A DNA stretch of 27,782 nucleotides from a virus, in the IMG/VR virus record IMGVR_UViG_3300032087_001057, positions 1 to 27,782 of that record; one strand, written 5' to 3'. Under the pieces are notes generated by a model. That model was not told the origin of the DNA. It saw only the letters and a list, made by a program, of their open reading frames with translations, and made no database searches. Every line of letters starts with the position of its first letter. The stretch's first letter is position 1. The position numbers and the translations under genes were made by a program. Shown here in pieces: positions 9,446 through 16,133 of this stretch.

Positions 9446-9928
9446 TTAAAACGGGATTTCGTCGTCCAGTTTCTTAGCAGTTCCACCTGACTTGCCTTCT
9501 TTGTCGCCACCTCCTGATGGCTTGAACGATTTAATCTCAGTCTGCTGACGTTCGTTCCCGTCTGTTCCCTTCCATGGCTTACCCATGCCGACATACACAT
9601 CGCACGACAGACCAACCAAAGTTGTCACGTCTGATGGATTGTCTGGCGTTGGGTGATCCCCTGCCAACAGAAAAGATTTCAACTGACGCAAACCAATCTC
9701 GACCGTCTGGTCATTGGTGTGATGCACGTTGAAATTAAAACGAATGTCACCAGACCCATCAACATCTTTGAAGTCTGCAACCACACGCTTGTGCTGCTCC
9801 TTGTCACCAAAACTTTCTACTTTTGCTGACGTACATTTTACTGTGTAGTTCCCAACAGCCAGACGCTGTGAGCCTTCACTCTGTTCAACCTTCGATAGGT
9901 CTAGTTCTCCAAAACCACTCCAACTCAT
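9446..9928 (-). CDS. DUF669-like single-stranded DNA-binding protein
   Basis: The 160-residue protein opens with MSWSGFGELDLS, has a beta-rich middle (NYTVKCTSAKVESFG, RVVADFKDV, RFNFNVHH), a Gly/Lys linker, and ends in DDEIPF. The acidic-aromatic tail is the hallmark of bacterial SSB proteins, where it recruits partner proteins. DUF669 proteins occur beside phage recombinases and are thought to be SSB-like. Its neighbours are a Sak4-like ATPase (ATGA overlap, 9925-9928) and a RecB-type nuclease, which supports a role in homologous recombination and replication. Confidence 0.82.
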   Translation of the reverse strand: MSWSGFGELDLSKVEQSEGSQRLAVGNYTVKCTSAKVESFGDKEQHKRVVADFKDVDGSGDIRFNFNVHHTNDQTVEIGLRQLKSFLLAGDHPTPDNPSDVTTLVGLSCDVYVGMGKPWKGTDGNERQQTEIKSFKPSGGGDKEGKSGGTAKKLDDEIPF

Positions 9929-10731
9929 TTTTCATCTCCTGTCTTTTTGTCAGATTGAGCCGATTGATATTTCTCCCACTCGTCGTCTGGCATAGACATT
10001 CGAGATAGAAGTTCTGTTACGTCGTCCACCTTTTCGTATGGCTTCAGACGTTGACGTGGGTCACGGACTTTGCCGTGCCAACCACTGGCCTCATCAGTCA
10101 CGACGTATCGTGAGACCTTGGGCATCCCTTGATCGTTCTTTTCGGTTGTGCGAACGCCGCACAAGACGTGGTCGAACAGTGCAGGAATTTGTTTTGACAC
10201 CTTCTGGCCTTTTACGAATGGCCAATACTGGGTCACATCATTTGCGTCTTGTTCCTCTGCTGCAAGGCAGGTGACATAGACGTGCATGTCGAGGTCGCGT
10301 ATCCACTTGAGGGTTCCGATCATCATCCGTGAGTAGTCGGCCCAAAGTTGGAAGCCATTGCTGTTGTGCTTGTGTTCGACTTCCAAGTGTTCAATCAAAC
10401 GCTCGGCAAGTTCAGTCAAGCTATCAATGGCAATCCATTTGTACCCTGCTTTCTGGAACTCCTCTGTTGCAATCATTTTACAGATGCCACGATATGAGTA
10501 CACACCGTCCTCTGGATCGTGATTGCCATCCCAAGACGAGAAAGGAACGTAGTCGATGTCGACATCTTCGACTGACTTCAGTCCGCTTTCGCCTGAGATA
10601 ATTAGACCTTTGCCAAATCTCTTCTGATAGAAGCGGCATTGGTATGTCTTGCCATATCCGTGGTGGGCATAGAGCAAGACTTTAGTAGGGCCATCCTTTG
10701 TGATGGATGACGTCTTGGGAAATTTAAACAT
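9925..10731 (-). CDS. Sak4-like RecA-fold ATPase (AAA_24 type recombinase)
   Basis: The 268-residue protein has a Walker A at residues 22-29 (AHHGYGKT) and a Walker B at YKWIAIDSLTEL with D103, in the compact RecA-like arrangement of AAA_24 proteins. Phage proteins of this type (Sak4) stimulate single-strand annealing and work with a cognate SSB. The C-terminal part is basic then highly charged (QSDKKTGDEK). It is translationally coupled to the SSB-like gene and overlaps the upstream gene by eight bases, so all three are one operon. Confidence 0.82.
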   Translation of the reverse strand: MFKFPKTSSITKDGPTKVLLYAHHGYGKTYQCRFYQKRFGKGLIISGESGLKSVEDVDIDYVPFSSWDGNHDPEDGVYSYRGICKMIATEEFQKAGYKWIAIDSLTELAERLIEHLEVEHKHNSNGFQLWADYSRMMIGTLKWIRDLDMHVYVTCLAAEEQDANDVTQYWPFVKGQKVSKQIPALFDHVLCGVRTTEKNDQGMPKVSRYVVTDEASGWHGKVRDPRQRLKPYEKVDDVTELLSRMSMPDDEWEKYQSAQSDKKTGDEK

Positions 10732-11158
10732 GTGGTATTACCCTCACTTTTGGTTTGTCTAGCTTTCGAGTGAGAGCAAATTTCAGCTTCTCCTGCTCGC
10801 TTGTTGGAAGTTTGAGGAACTTCCGCTTGTCTACGGTCAACGACCGCTTGACGTGATCGGGCAATTCACCTTGCGAGAATGCTTTCTCCAAGGCTTCCTT
10901 GTCCCATGTCCACCGTTCAGAACGGTTGACGATTACCTCATAGCTGTTTGTTGATATGGCTTTCTCACCCGCCTCTTCTGGGAAGACGTGCGCGATTTCT
11001 GTTTCCAACTGTGCTATGAGAATAGTCAGAGCCTCTAGCTGATTTGACACCTCAAGGTGTTGCTTTGCTAAATCCTCTAATGTTTTACTTCGCTCGGAAG
11101 GTTTGGGCGTCTTCTTCCCTATACTATCAAAGACATCCCACTCATCGCTTTCAATCAT
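10724..11158 (-). CDS. Hypothetical phage protein, first gene of the recombination operon
   Basis: The ATG at 11158 has a near-perfect Shine-Dalgarno (AGGAGGA) seven bases upstream; the longer open frame runs into the promoter region. The 144-residue product has an N-terminal acidic part, a helical coiled segment (LEDLAKQHLEVSNQLEALTILIAQLETEIAHVF), a beta-like SYEVIVNRSERWTW stretch, then LPDHVKRSLTVDKRKFLKL and a basic C-terminus. I do not recognise the family with certainty. Its place ahead of the recombinase genes suggests a DNA-metabolism accessory role. Confidence 0.78.
   Translation of the reverse strand: MIESDEWDVFDSIGKKTPKPSERSKTLEDLAKQHLEVSNQLEALTILIAQLETEIAHVFPEEAGEKAISTNSYEVIVNRSERWTWDKEALEKAFSQGELPDHVKRSLTVDKRKFLKLPTSEQEKLKFALTRKLDKPKVRVIPHV
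11047..11060. promoter_or_regulatory. Operator-like palindrome ACACCTCAAGGTGT (copy inside gene)
   Basis: Six-base arms ACACCT/AGGTGT around CA, identical to the copy at 11207-11220. It lies about 100 bases inside the first minus-strand gene, where a bound repressor could block elongation or loop to the main site. Confidence 0.6.
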
Positions 11159-11201
11159 TGTATCCTCCTGTGACTTACCAGCTACAATATCGTTTGGTGT
11201 C

Positions 11202-11232
11202 TTGTCACACCTCAAGGTGTAGTATATATAAT
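11202..11232 (+). promoter_or_regulatory. Early plus-strand promoter with operator in the spacer
   Basis: TTGTCA (11202-11207), a 17-base spacer, then TATATA (11225-11230, overlapping TATAAT at 11227-11232) fit a sigma-70 promoter firing toward the Cro-like gene. The palindrome ACACCTCAAGGTGT (11207-11220) fills the spacer, and a half site AAGGTGTC follows at 11235-11242. Binding there would block RNA polymerase. The region 11159-11262 also must hold the divergent minus-strand promoter; TTGACA is present on that strand at 11240-11245 but I see no clear -10. Confidence 0.65.
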
Positions 11233-11262
11233 ACAAGGTGTCAACTAAATGGAGTAGAAAAA

Positions 11263-11490
11263 TTGACTTCGCGATTGAACATATCGGCATTGATCTCTGA
11301 TCTTGGTGGAGCAGCCAAGGTTGCTGAGATTGCTGGCGTAGTGCGCACAGCCCCGTATGGATGGGTTAAACGCAACTACGTTTCGAGTTCCGTCTTGGAG
11401 AAAATAAAATCTGCCAACCCTGACATTAACTTAGACTTTTACTTTCACGAGGTGGACGATGACCAAGACAAAAATGGAGGCCGCTCTTGA
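11263..11490 (+). CDS. Cro-like helix-turn-helix repressor
   Basis: The 75-residue product is read from a TTG start with GGAG eight bases upstream; no ATG or GTG fits. It carries the Cro pattern LISDLGGAAKVAEIAGV, then RTAPYGWVKRNYVSSSVLEKI and a PDINLDFYF end, matching small YdaS/Cro-type HTH proteins. The weak start codon suggests low expression. Its gene lies just downstream of a promoter with a palindromic operator, so autoregulation and control of the divergent recombination operon are likely. It overlaps the primase gene by 32 bases. Confidence 0.8.
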   Translation: MTSRLNISALISDLGGAAKVAEIAGVVRTAPYGWVKRNYVSSSVLEKIKSANPDINLDFYFHEVDDDQDKNGGRS

Positions 11491-13369
11491 GTATTTGGAT
11501 CGCGGCTGGGCCGTTATCCCAATCAAGGGTGACAAAAGACCTGCAATAAAGTGGGCTGATTTTCAGACAAGGCATCCAACTGAGGAAGAGGTCGTAGACT
11601 GGTGGACCAAGTGGCCAGACTATGACATCGCGGTGATTACAGGTGAGATAAGCGGCATCGTTGTTGTCGATTGTGACAACGAGGAAGCCGTGGACGCTGC
11701 CCAAGAAGCGGGTATGCAAAGTCCTATAAGGGTGAAGACCAAGCGCGGTCTTCACCTTTACTTTGAACATCCCAAGGATGGCATACGTCGTGGCCCACGG
11801 GCTGGCGTAAACAGCAGAGGTTCAGACTGGCCAAAGATAAATGGCTTAGACTTCAGAGGTGACGGCAGCTATGCGCTGCTTCCCCCATCGAACAATTACG
11901 AATGGACAGTCCCACCTTACATGGACTGGGACGAGATGCCTATGTGGCGTGACTGGCAGCCCAAGCTGAAAGAAGAACGTCTGACAGCAGACTTCACTTT
12001 CTCCAAGCTCGACCTGTCTTCGATAGACCCCATACATCCAGACGAGTTTATCAGTGAGTGGGATCGCACAGCAAAGTATGTGCTTGAGCATTTCCCAACC
12101 ACCAAGAAGATACCGTCTGGCATGAGCAACGGACGCAACGAACGAGTGATGCGCTACATCAGCGAGAGCATACTCGAAGGGTTCTATGGACCAGAGTTAC
12201 GAGTGCGTGGCTTTGCGTTTATGAATGAGTTCTTTGAAGACAACCTTGATGAGCGTGAGTTCGAGGCCACAGTGCAGTCGATGGAGCAAGCTGAGAAGCG
12301 CAACCATCCAGAACGCTTCGACGACAAGGGCAACTATATATACAGCCGCGACCTTATGCCCAAGAAGGAAGAGAAGAAGGCAAAGAAGCTGATACAAATG
12401 CGGGATGCCGAGCAACTTTTAGAAGAGGCAGACGCGAAAACCTATTTGATAGAACCGTGGCTTCCTGCTAATACAATCGTGCAGGTCTTCGGTTACTCAG
12501 GACATGGCAAATCACTTTTCGTTCAGCATGCAGTCAGCGCACTCTGCGCTGGTCGGAAGTATTTTGGCCCCTTTGAAATCGGCAGACCTGCACGAGTGCT
12601 ATACTTAGACTTCGAGATGGGCATGGCAACTATCGCCAGACGTCTGATGGAGTTGCGTCAGATGCACGGCGATACCCAAGACAGGCTGAACATCTGGACA
12701 CCATTCATCGAGGGCAGAGAGATAGACTTGCAGACGCGAGAAGGTCTTCTCGATCTACAGGAATGGATAAAGTTTGCTGGCCCAGACGTCGTCGTCATCG
12801 ACACCATCCGCTCGGCATACCCAGGGATGGCAGAGAACTCGGCAGACGAGTGGGCAAAAGTAAACAAGCTGGCGGTAACATTGCGCAACTCTGGCCTTGC
12901 CGTCATCCTTATTCACCACAGCAACAAGCCGTCTGAGAGTGGCGTCGGCAGGGAAGCTGGCTCAACAAACCAGTTGACCGTCTTGGAGACGCAGATCAGG
13001 GTAGCTCAAGTATTCAAAGACGAAGAGACAGCAAAACAAAACGCTGGCTTATACGATGCGAACTACGACATGCCAGTCTGGCCTTTGCTGGAGAGCAAGC
13101 TGCCGCCTGAGTATCGGCTCTACATGGTGATGGAGATTAGGTACGGTAAGGTGCGTGAATGGACAGACTTACACGACCGTGTGCAGTGGATTGGTTACGC
13201 TGCGCACAACACAACAGACGAGAAGATTGTGGTAAGCAGCAAGTCAACAAAGCAGCGTGCGAAAGACATGGCCTTGGAGGGTCATTCGCCCATGGCTATT
13301 TCTGATAAGTTGCATCGACCTCTACGGTTGGTCCGTGACTGGCTCGAACTTCACGATACTTCTTCCTAG
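11459..13369 (+). CDS. Bifunctional primase-polymerase / RepA-like helicase
   Basis: The 636-residue protein has two parts. Residues 1-150 are an archaeo-eukaryotic type Prim-Pol domain: AIKWADFQTR, the catalytic VVVDCDNEEA (D71, D73), KTKRGLHLYF with H99, and a GLDFRGDGSYALLPPS segment. After a helical linker, residues ~340-520 form a RecA-like hexameric helicase domain with Walker A GYSGHGKS, VLYLDFEMG, the Walker B DVVVIDTIRS and a VILIHHSNK sensor. The C-terminal end contains a possible HTH (PMAISDKLHRPLRLVRDWLEL). It would prime and unwind DNA at phage replication. GAGG six bases before ATG supports the start. Its last 74 bases overlap a small minus-strand gene. Confidence 0.9.
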   Translation: MTKTKMEAALEYLDRGWAVIPIKGDKRPAIKWADFQTRHPTEEEVVDWWTKWPDYDIAVITGEISGIVVVDCDNEEAVDAAQEAGMQSPIRVKTKRGLHLYFEHPKDGIRRGPRAGVNSRGSDWPKINGLDFRGDGSYALLPPSNNYEWTVPPYMDWDEMPMWRDWQPKLKEERLTADFTFSKLDLSSIDPIHPDEFISEWDRTAKYVLEHFPTTKKIPSGMSNGRNERVMRYISESILEGFYGPELRVRGFAFMNEFFEDNLDEREFEATVQSMEQAEKRNHPERFDDKGNYIYSRDLMPKKEEKKAKKLIQMRDAEQLLEEADAKTYLIEPWLPANTIVQVFGYSGHGKSLFVQHAVSALCAGRKYFGPFEIGRPARVLYLDFEMGMATIARRLMELRQMHGDTQDRLNIWTPFIEGREIDLQTREGLLDLQEWIKFAGPDVVVIDTIRSAYPGMAENSADEWAKVNKLAVTLRNSGLAVILIHHSNKPSESGVGREAGSTNQLTVLETQIRVAQVFKDEETAKQNAGLYDANYDMPVWPLLESKLPPEYRLYMVMEIRYGKVREWTDLHDRVQWIGYAAHNTTDEKIVVSSKSTKQRAKDMALEGHSPMAISDKLHRPLRLVRDWLELHDTSS

Positions 13370-13553
13370 CTTCTATTTCCTCAAGCGTAAGGTGGCGCAC
13401 TGACGTCACCTTCGCTTTTGGGAAATGCTCCCGAACTCTATCGACTAACTCAGCAATTTCTGGGTACTTGCGACGGTTCTCGTCGACAAGTTTTTGTCTC
13501 ATAAGTTCTTCGTAACGCAGCTTATCTGCTGCAATTTCTTTCTTAGTTGCCAT
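13296..13553 (-). CDS. Small charged hypothetical protein
   Basis: The 85-residue ORF is rich in Lys, Arg and Glu with long predicted helices (EIAADKLRYEELMRQKL, EIAELVDRVREHF, LTLEEIEARKKYREV). The Shine-Dalgarno is weak (GAGAAA). The final 74 bases lie antisense to the end of the primase gene, so part of its C-terminus could be forced by that overlap. It reads as a plausible small phage protein but its family is unknown, and it may be preceded by the structured leader described separately. Confidence 0.55.
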   Translation of the reverse strand: MATKKEIAADKLRYEELMRQKLVDENRRKYPEIAELVDRVREHFPKAKVTSVRHLTLEEIEARKKYREVRASHGPTVEVDATYQK

Positions 13554-13565
13554 ATTTTCTCAGAA

Positions 13566-13674
13566 TTAAAATCGTCTAGGCGTGTGACGTTGTCACCTCG
13601 ACGTTGCTATCGTTTCACGACCGAGGCAGGCACTGCCGTGCCTGTCTCGGCCTAACGTCTCGCGACGATTTTAA
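13566..13674. other. Strongly structured intergenic element (origin or structured RNA candidate)
   Basis: An 11-base perfect inverted repeat closes the element: TTAAAATCGTC (13566-13576) with GACGATTTTAA (13664-13674). Inside are TAGG/CCTA (13577-13580 with 13651-13654), a hairpin GTGAC-GTT-GTCAC (13584-13596), two copies of GACGTTG (13586-13592, 13600-13606), and a 30-base hairpin at 13621-13650 whose 13-base arms differ at a single G-T pair. It lies directly beyond the primase-helicase and between divergent genes. It has no U-run, so it is not a plain terminator. A replication origin, a structured RNA or the leader of the 85-residue gene are all possible. Confidence 0.6.
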
Positions 13675-13703
13675 CTTTTCTGACTGGAAAGTCAACACCT
13701 TTA

Positions 13704-13717
13704 ACACCTGTGGGTGT
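13704..13717. promoter_or_regulatory. Operator-like palindrome ACACCTGTGGGTGT before a plus-strand gene
   Basis: The same ACACC-N4-GGTGT layout as at 11207-11220, with one more matching base on each side (AACACC/GGTGTT). Downstream, TTGATT (about 13717) and TATACA (about 13739) are promoter-like for the gene at 13779, with a spacing near 15-16. Confidence 0.5.
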
Positions 13718-13778
13718 TGATTTATCGTAACATTGGTTATACATTCGACACATAATAACTGTGCGACAAGGAAATATT

Positions 13779-14072
13779 ATGCCGAAAATGGTTCACGTCT
13801 CAGACGCGGACCTGAATTGGCTCAAAGAAAACCATTACGATTACTCTTACCCTGACATGGCGCAACGAATTGGATGTTGTGTCGACACCCTGAAGCGTAT
13901 CCTCGTTCGAGAGGGTCTTCAGGAATTTGACGGAGCCAAGTATCAGGTCCGCACTATCGACAAATCCAAGCTATGGACACGCCCCTGCATGTCGTGTGGA
14001 GAGGAAGAAGAGCGTCCGCGTTTCTGGTACTTCTGCACCACTTGCCGAAAAGGAATGGGATATACTGAATGA
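13779..14072 (+). CDS. HTH / zinc-ribbon DNA-binding protein
   Basis: The ATG at 13779 follows AAGGAA; an earlier in-frame GTG is less well placed. The 97-residue protein has a helix-turn-helix-like region (residues 22-46: YPDMAQRIGCCVDTLKRIL) and a C-terminal four-cysteine zinc ribbon (C70, C73, C86, C89). Such proteins act as small transcription or nuclease-associated factors in phages. It is coupled by ATGA to the resolvase-like gene, which may hint at shared DNA-processing work. Confidence 0.75.
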   Translation: MPKMVHVSDADLNWLKENHYDYSYPDMAQRIGCCVDTLKRILVREGLQEFDGAKYQVRTIDKSKLWTRPCMSCGEEEERPRFWYFCTTCRKGMGYTE

Positions 14073-14449
14073 CAAAAGCGCATAAGCGTAAGGGTGACGC
14101 ATATGAGAGGGAACTAGCTGCATACATCAACGACGCCACTGGGCTGAACTGCTCACGCGCACCTTTATCTGGTGGTGGTAAAGTCGGTATGCACGGGACA
14201 GCAGACCTCATCGGCACACCAGCACTGTTCGTAGAAGCCAAGAGAGTGGAGCGTCTGAACTTTCACGATGCTCTGAGGCAAGCAGAAACCAACATCAGCA
14301 AGACGAATAGCATGTGCATGCCACTCGTCGTAAACAGACGTTCAAGAATGAAGACTGGCGAAAGTCTCTGCCTCCTCAGACTTGACGATCTGTTGAAGTT
14401 GTACCGCTGTTACCTCGTGTTGAACGGGTACACGAAGGACGACCAGTAG
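14069..14449 (+). CDS. Holliday-junction-resolvase-like PD-(D/E)XK nuclease
   Basis: The 126-residue protein has the archaeal-resolvase-like plan: RKGDAYERELAAYI with E13, SRAPLSGGG, GTADLIG with D46, and VEAKRVERLN with E56 and K58. This gives the E-D-ExK active site. It probably cuts four-way junctions made by recombination and replication before packaging. It starts inside the stop codon of the HTH/zinc-ribbon gene (ATGA). Confidence 0.82.
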   Translation: MTKAHKRKGDAYERELAAYINDATGLNCSRAPLSGGGKVGMHGTADLIGTPALFVEAKRVERLNFHDALRQAETNISKTNSMCMPLVVNRRSRMKTGESLCLLRLDDLLKLYRCYLVLNGYTKDDQ

Positions 14450-14491
14450 CGTCTGACCTGCCATAATCCTCAAGAAACTAGCGAGGTTATC

Positions 14492-14767
14492 ATGGCAGCA
14501 AAGAAGAAGAAAAGATGTAACGTCTCCCTTTCTGTCAAGAAGGGTGAGAAGAAGCCTGCATCGCAGGGCGCGGGGCTTACTGCAAAGGGCAGGGCCAAGT
14601 ACAACAAAGCCTGTGGCTCCAAACTCAAAGCCCCCCAACCATCTGGCGGTTCTCGCAAGAAGTCTTACTGTTCTCGCTCCGCTGGCCAGATGAAGATGCA
14701 CAACATCAGTTGCTCCAAGACACCGAAGAAACGCATCTGCGCAGCACGCAGACGTTGGAAGTGCTGA
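14492..14767 (+). CDS. Lys/Cys-rich small phage protein (DUF6321-like)
   Basis: The 91-residue protein begins MAAKKKKRC and carries GAGLTAKGRAKYNKACGSKLKAP, then RKKSYCSRSAGQ and a final ARRRWKC. This pattern (AGLTxKGRxKYN, KSFCxRMxG, ALxRWxC) is one I know from marine phages and T7-like cyanophages; the DUF number is my best guess and unchecked. Net charge is strongly positive, so nucleic acid or scaffold binding is possible. GAGG lies before the ATG, and its stop overlaps the next start (TGATG). Confidence 0.78.
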   Translation: MAAKKKKRCNVSLSVKKGEKKPASQGAGLTAKGRAKYNKACGSKLKAPQPSGGSRKKSYCSRSAGQMKMHNISCSKTPKKRICAARRRWKC

Positions 14768-15336
14768 TGACAGACCCCAAAGACATAGCAGACGAAATCT
14801 TCAAGTGGTCAACCGAGATCGTCGAGACACCTCTCGAAGCCTTCGGTGGCCTCCCCGCCTGCCCGTTTGCACGGGCGGCGTGGGCGCAAAACAACGTCAT
14901 GCTTCACGTCATCTATGACATCGACGTCATACTCGACATAAAAAATTCTATCGACCCGTTCTCTCCGATGATCCACGTCTGCGCATGGCTAGACTACGAC
15001 GAGCTAACAGCAGACGAGTTTCAGAAGTGCATCGACCACCAAAACGAAAACCATTTTGGCGTCTGGCTCATGGGCTTCCACCCAGACAGTGAAGAAAACA
15101 CCATGACCCCAGAGTTCGATGGCCTCGTAGAGGACGACTACGCACTCATTCTTGTGCAATCATTGGAACATCTGGTGGAGGCGTCCGACAAACTTCGTCG
15201 CACAAGTTATTACGACGCGTTCTCACCAGAGGACATGTCATACATCAACCACCGACAGGAGATTTATTATGCGTGGAATGAAAAAATCGGTTCGCAAAAA
15301 GCCTTCTTCTACCAAGAAGAAGAAACGGTAAATTAG
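14767..15336 (+). CDS. Acidic hypothetical phage protein with CPFAR motif
   Basis: The start at 14767 overlaps the previous stop (TGATG); the ORF is open further up but runs into the previous gene. The 189-residue product is acidic, unlike its neighbours. It contains GGLPACPFARAAW (residues 27-39), a beta-like VMLHVIYDIDVILDI strand pair, CAWLDYDELTADEFQ and a helical C-terminus ending YYDAFSPEDMSYINHRQEIYY. I do not recognise the fold with confidence. A 20-codon basic ORF with its own Shine-Dalgarno lies in another frame inside its last 70 bases. Confidence 0.78.
   Translation: MTDPKDIADEIFKWSTEIVETPLEAFGGLPACPFARAAWAQNNVMLHVIYDIDVILDIKNSIDPFSPMIHVCAWLDYDELTADEFQKCIDHQNENHFGVWLMGFHPDSEENTMTPEFDGLVEDDYALILVQSLEHLVEASDKLRRTSYYDAFSPEDMSYINHRQEIYYAWNEKIGSQKAFFYQEEETVN
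15269..15331 (+). CDS. Nested 20-residue polybasic peptide
   Basis: AGGAG stands seven bases before ATG 15269, and the ORF reads MRGMKKSVRKKPSSTKKKKR. It lies wholly inside the end of the 189-residue gene in another frame. It fits the run of tiny Lys/Arg-rich genes that follows, which supports it, though no homology was checked. Confidence 0.45.
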   Translation: MRGMKKSVRKKPSSTKKKKR

Positions 15337-15345
15337 GAGAAAACT

Positions 15346-15525
15346 ATGGCCCGTGTTCGTAAAGACAGAGGCGTCGTGTTCGGAACGAGCGCGATGTCTA
15401 GCCGCAACAGACCAGTGATGGGCGGCAATCCATTTCAAAACGCTTCGAACGTATCTTCACAGTTCGGCTCATCCCTTTCCCGCAGCCCAGTCTACACAGG
15501 CCGCCAGAAGTCGATGCGCAGATGA
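15346..15525 (+). CDS. Small basic phage protein, 59 residues
   Basis: AGGAG lies six bases before the ATG. The product begins MARVRKDRGVVFG and ends RQKSMRR, with Ser/Asn-rich low-complexity sequence between. Its last codons overlap the next start by ATGA. The family is unknown; a virion-associated or DNA-binding role is possible from charge and position. Confidence 0.65.
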   Translation: MARVRKDRGVVFGTSAMSSRNRPVMGGNPFQNASNVSSQFGSSLSRSPVYTGRQKSMRR

Positions 15526-15632
15526 AGTCACGTCAAGTCAAAACAGTTGGTCGCAAGACCAAGTCAGCCAACATGCAGCACGACACCTGTCCCTGCGTCT
15601 TGGCCAACAACAAAAGGAGTAAGTCCAAATGA
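15522..15632 (+). CDS. Small Cys/Lys-rich peptide, 36 residues
   Basis: The ORF is linked by ATGA to both neighbours. It starts MKSRQVKTVGRKTK and has a DTCPCVLANN centre with two cysteines, then KRSKSK. The AGGAG for the next gene is inside its 3' end. It is short, so support comes from the coupling on both sides. Confidence 0.55.
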   Translation: MKSRQVKTVGRKTKSANMQHDTCPCVLANNKRSKSK

Positions 15633-15778
15633 TGGGTCGTAAAAAACCAATGCGTCGTGGCGCAGGTCCGAAGATCAGTCCACGCCAAGCGCAAATGATG
15701 ATGGCTAGGATGAACCCTGCCCAGCGCAAGAAGGCAATGATGATGGCGCAGCAAGTCTTGGCAAGAGGCCGCCGCTAA
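15629..15778 (+). CDS. Small Met/Arg-rich protein, 49 residues
   Basis: AGGAG at about 15616 supports ATG 15629 or the next codon, also ATG. The product is basic with Met-rich helices (RQAQMMMARMNPAQRKKAMMMAQQVLARGRR) and a KKPMRRGAG N-terminus. Amphipathic helices of this kind can bind nucleic acid or membranes; the function is unknown. The stop overlaps the next ATG (TAATG). Confidence 0.65.
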   Translation: MMGRKKPMRRGAGPKISPRQAQMMMARMNPAQRKKAMMMAQQVLARGRR

Positions 15779-15936
15779 TGCCAGCAAAGAAGAAGAAGGC
15801 TGCCAAAAAAGACGCGTGCTACAGCAAGGTCAAGGCTCGCTACAAAGTCTGGCCTTCTGCTTATGCGTCTGGCGCACTCGTCAAGTGCCGTAAGGTCGGC
15901 GCTAAAAACTGGGGAAACAAGAGTAAAAAGAAATGA
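15778..15936 (+). CDS. Small Lys/Cys protein with KDACYSKVKARYKVWPSAY motif
   Basis: The 52-residue product starts MPAKKKKAAKK and contains a highly conserved-looking core: DACYSKVKARYKVWPSAYAS, GALVKCRKVGAKNWG. I know this core from many marine and large viruses, but its function is unknown. It overlaps both neighbours (TAATG before, ATGA after). Confidence 0.8.
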   Translation: MPAKKKKAAKKDACYSKVKARYKVWPSAYASGALVKCRKVGAKNWGNKSKKK

Positions 15937-16133
15937 GCGATCTGCGCAAATGGTTCAGTCAGAACGGTGGCAAAGGATGGATCGACTGCAAGACGGGCAA
16001 ACCTTGCGGTCGCAAGAAGGGTGAGAAGCGCAAGTCTTATCCCGCCTGCCGTCCAACCAGAGCGCAATGCACATCAGCCGCGCGTAAGAAGACAAGTTCC
16101 AAGCGCATCAGTTGGAAAAAAGGCAAGAAGTAA
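15933..16133 (+). CDS. Small Cys/Lys protein with GWIDCKTGKPCGRKKG motif (DUF5872-like)
   Basis: The 66-residue product has WFSQNGGKGWIDCKTGKPC, GRKKGEKRKSYPACRP and a Lys-rich tail. This WVDCK-PCGR-YPACRP pattern is shared by phages and giant viruses; the DUF number is from memory. Three closely placed cysteines and a strong positive charge suggest a compact nucleic-acid-binding or virion component. It is the last of the coupled cassette and its stop overlaps the next start (TAATG). Confidence 0.8.
   Translation: MSDLRKWFSQNGGKGWIDCKTGKPCGRKKGEKRKSYPACRPTRAQCTSAARKKTSSKRISWKKGKK

Noticed and set aside
14450-14491. Imperfect inverted repeat between the resolvase-like and Lys/Cys-rich genes
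   Set aside because: ATAATCCTC and GAGGTTAT pair only with a bulge, there is no U-run and the region includes the Shine-Dalgarno of the next gene; too weak to call.
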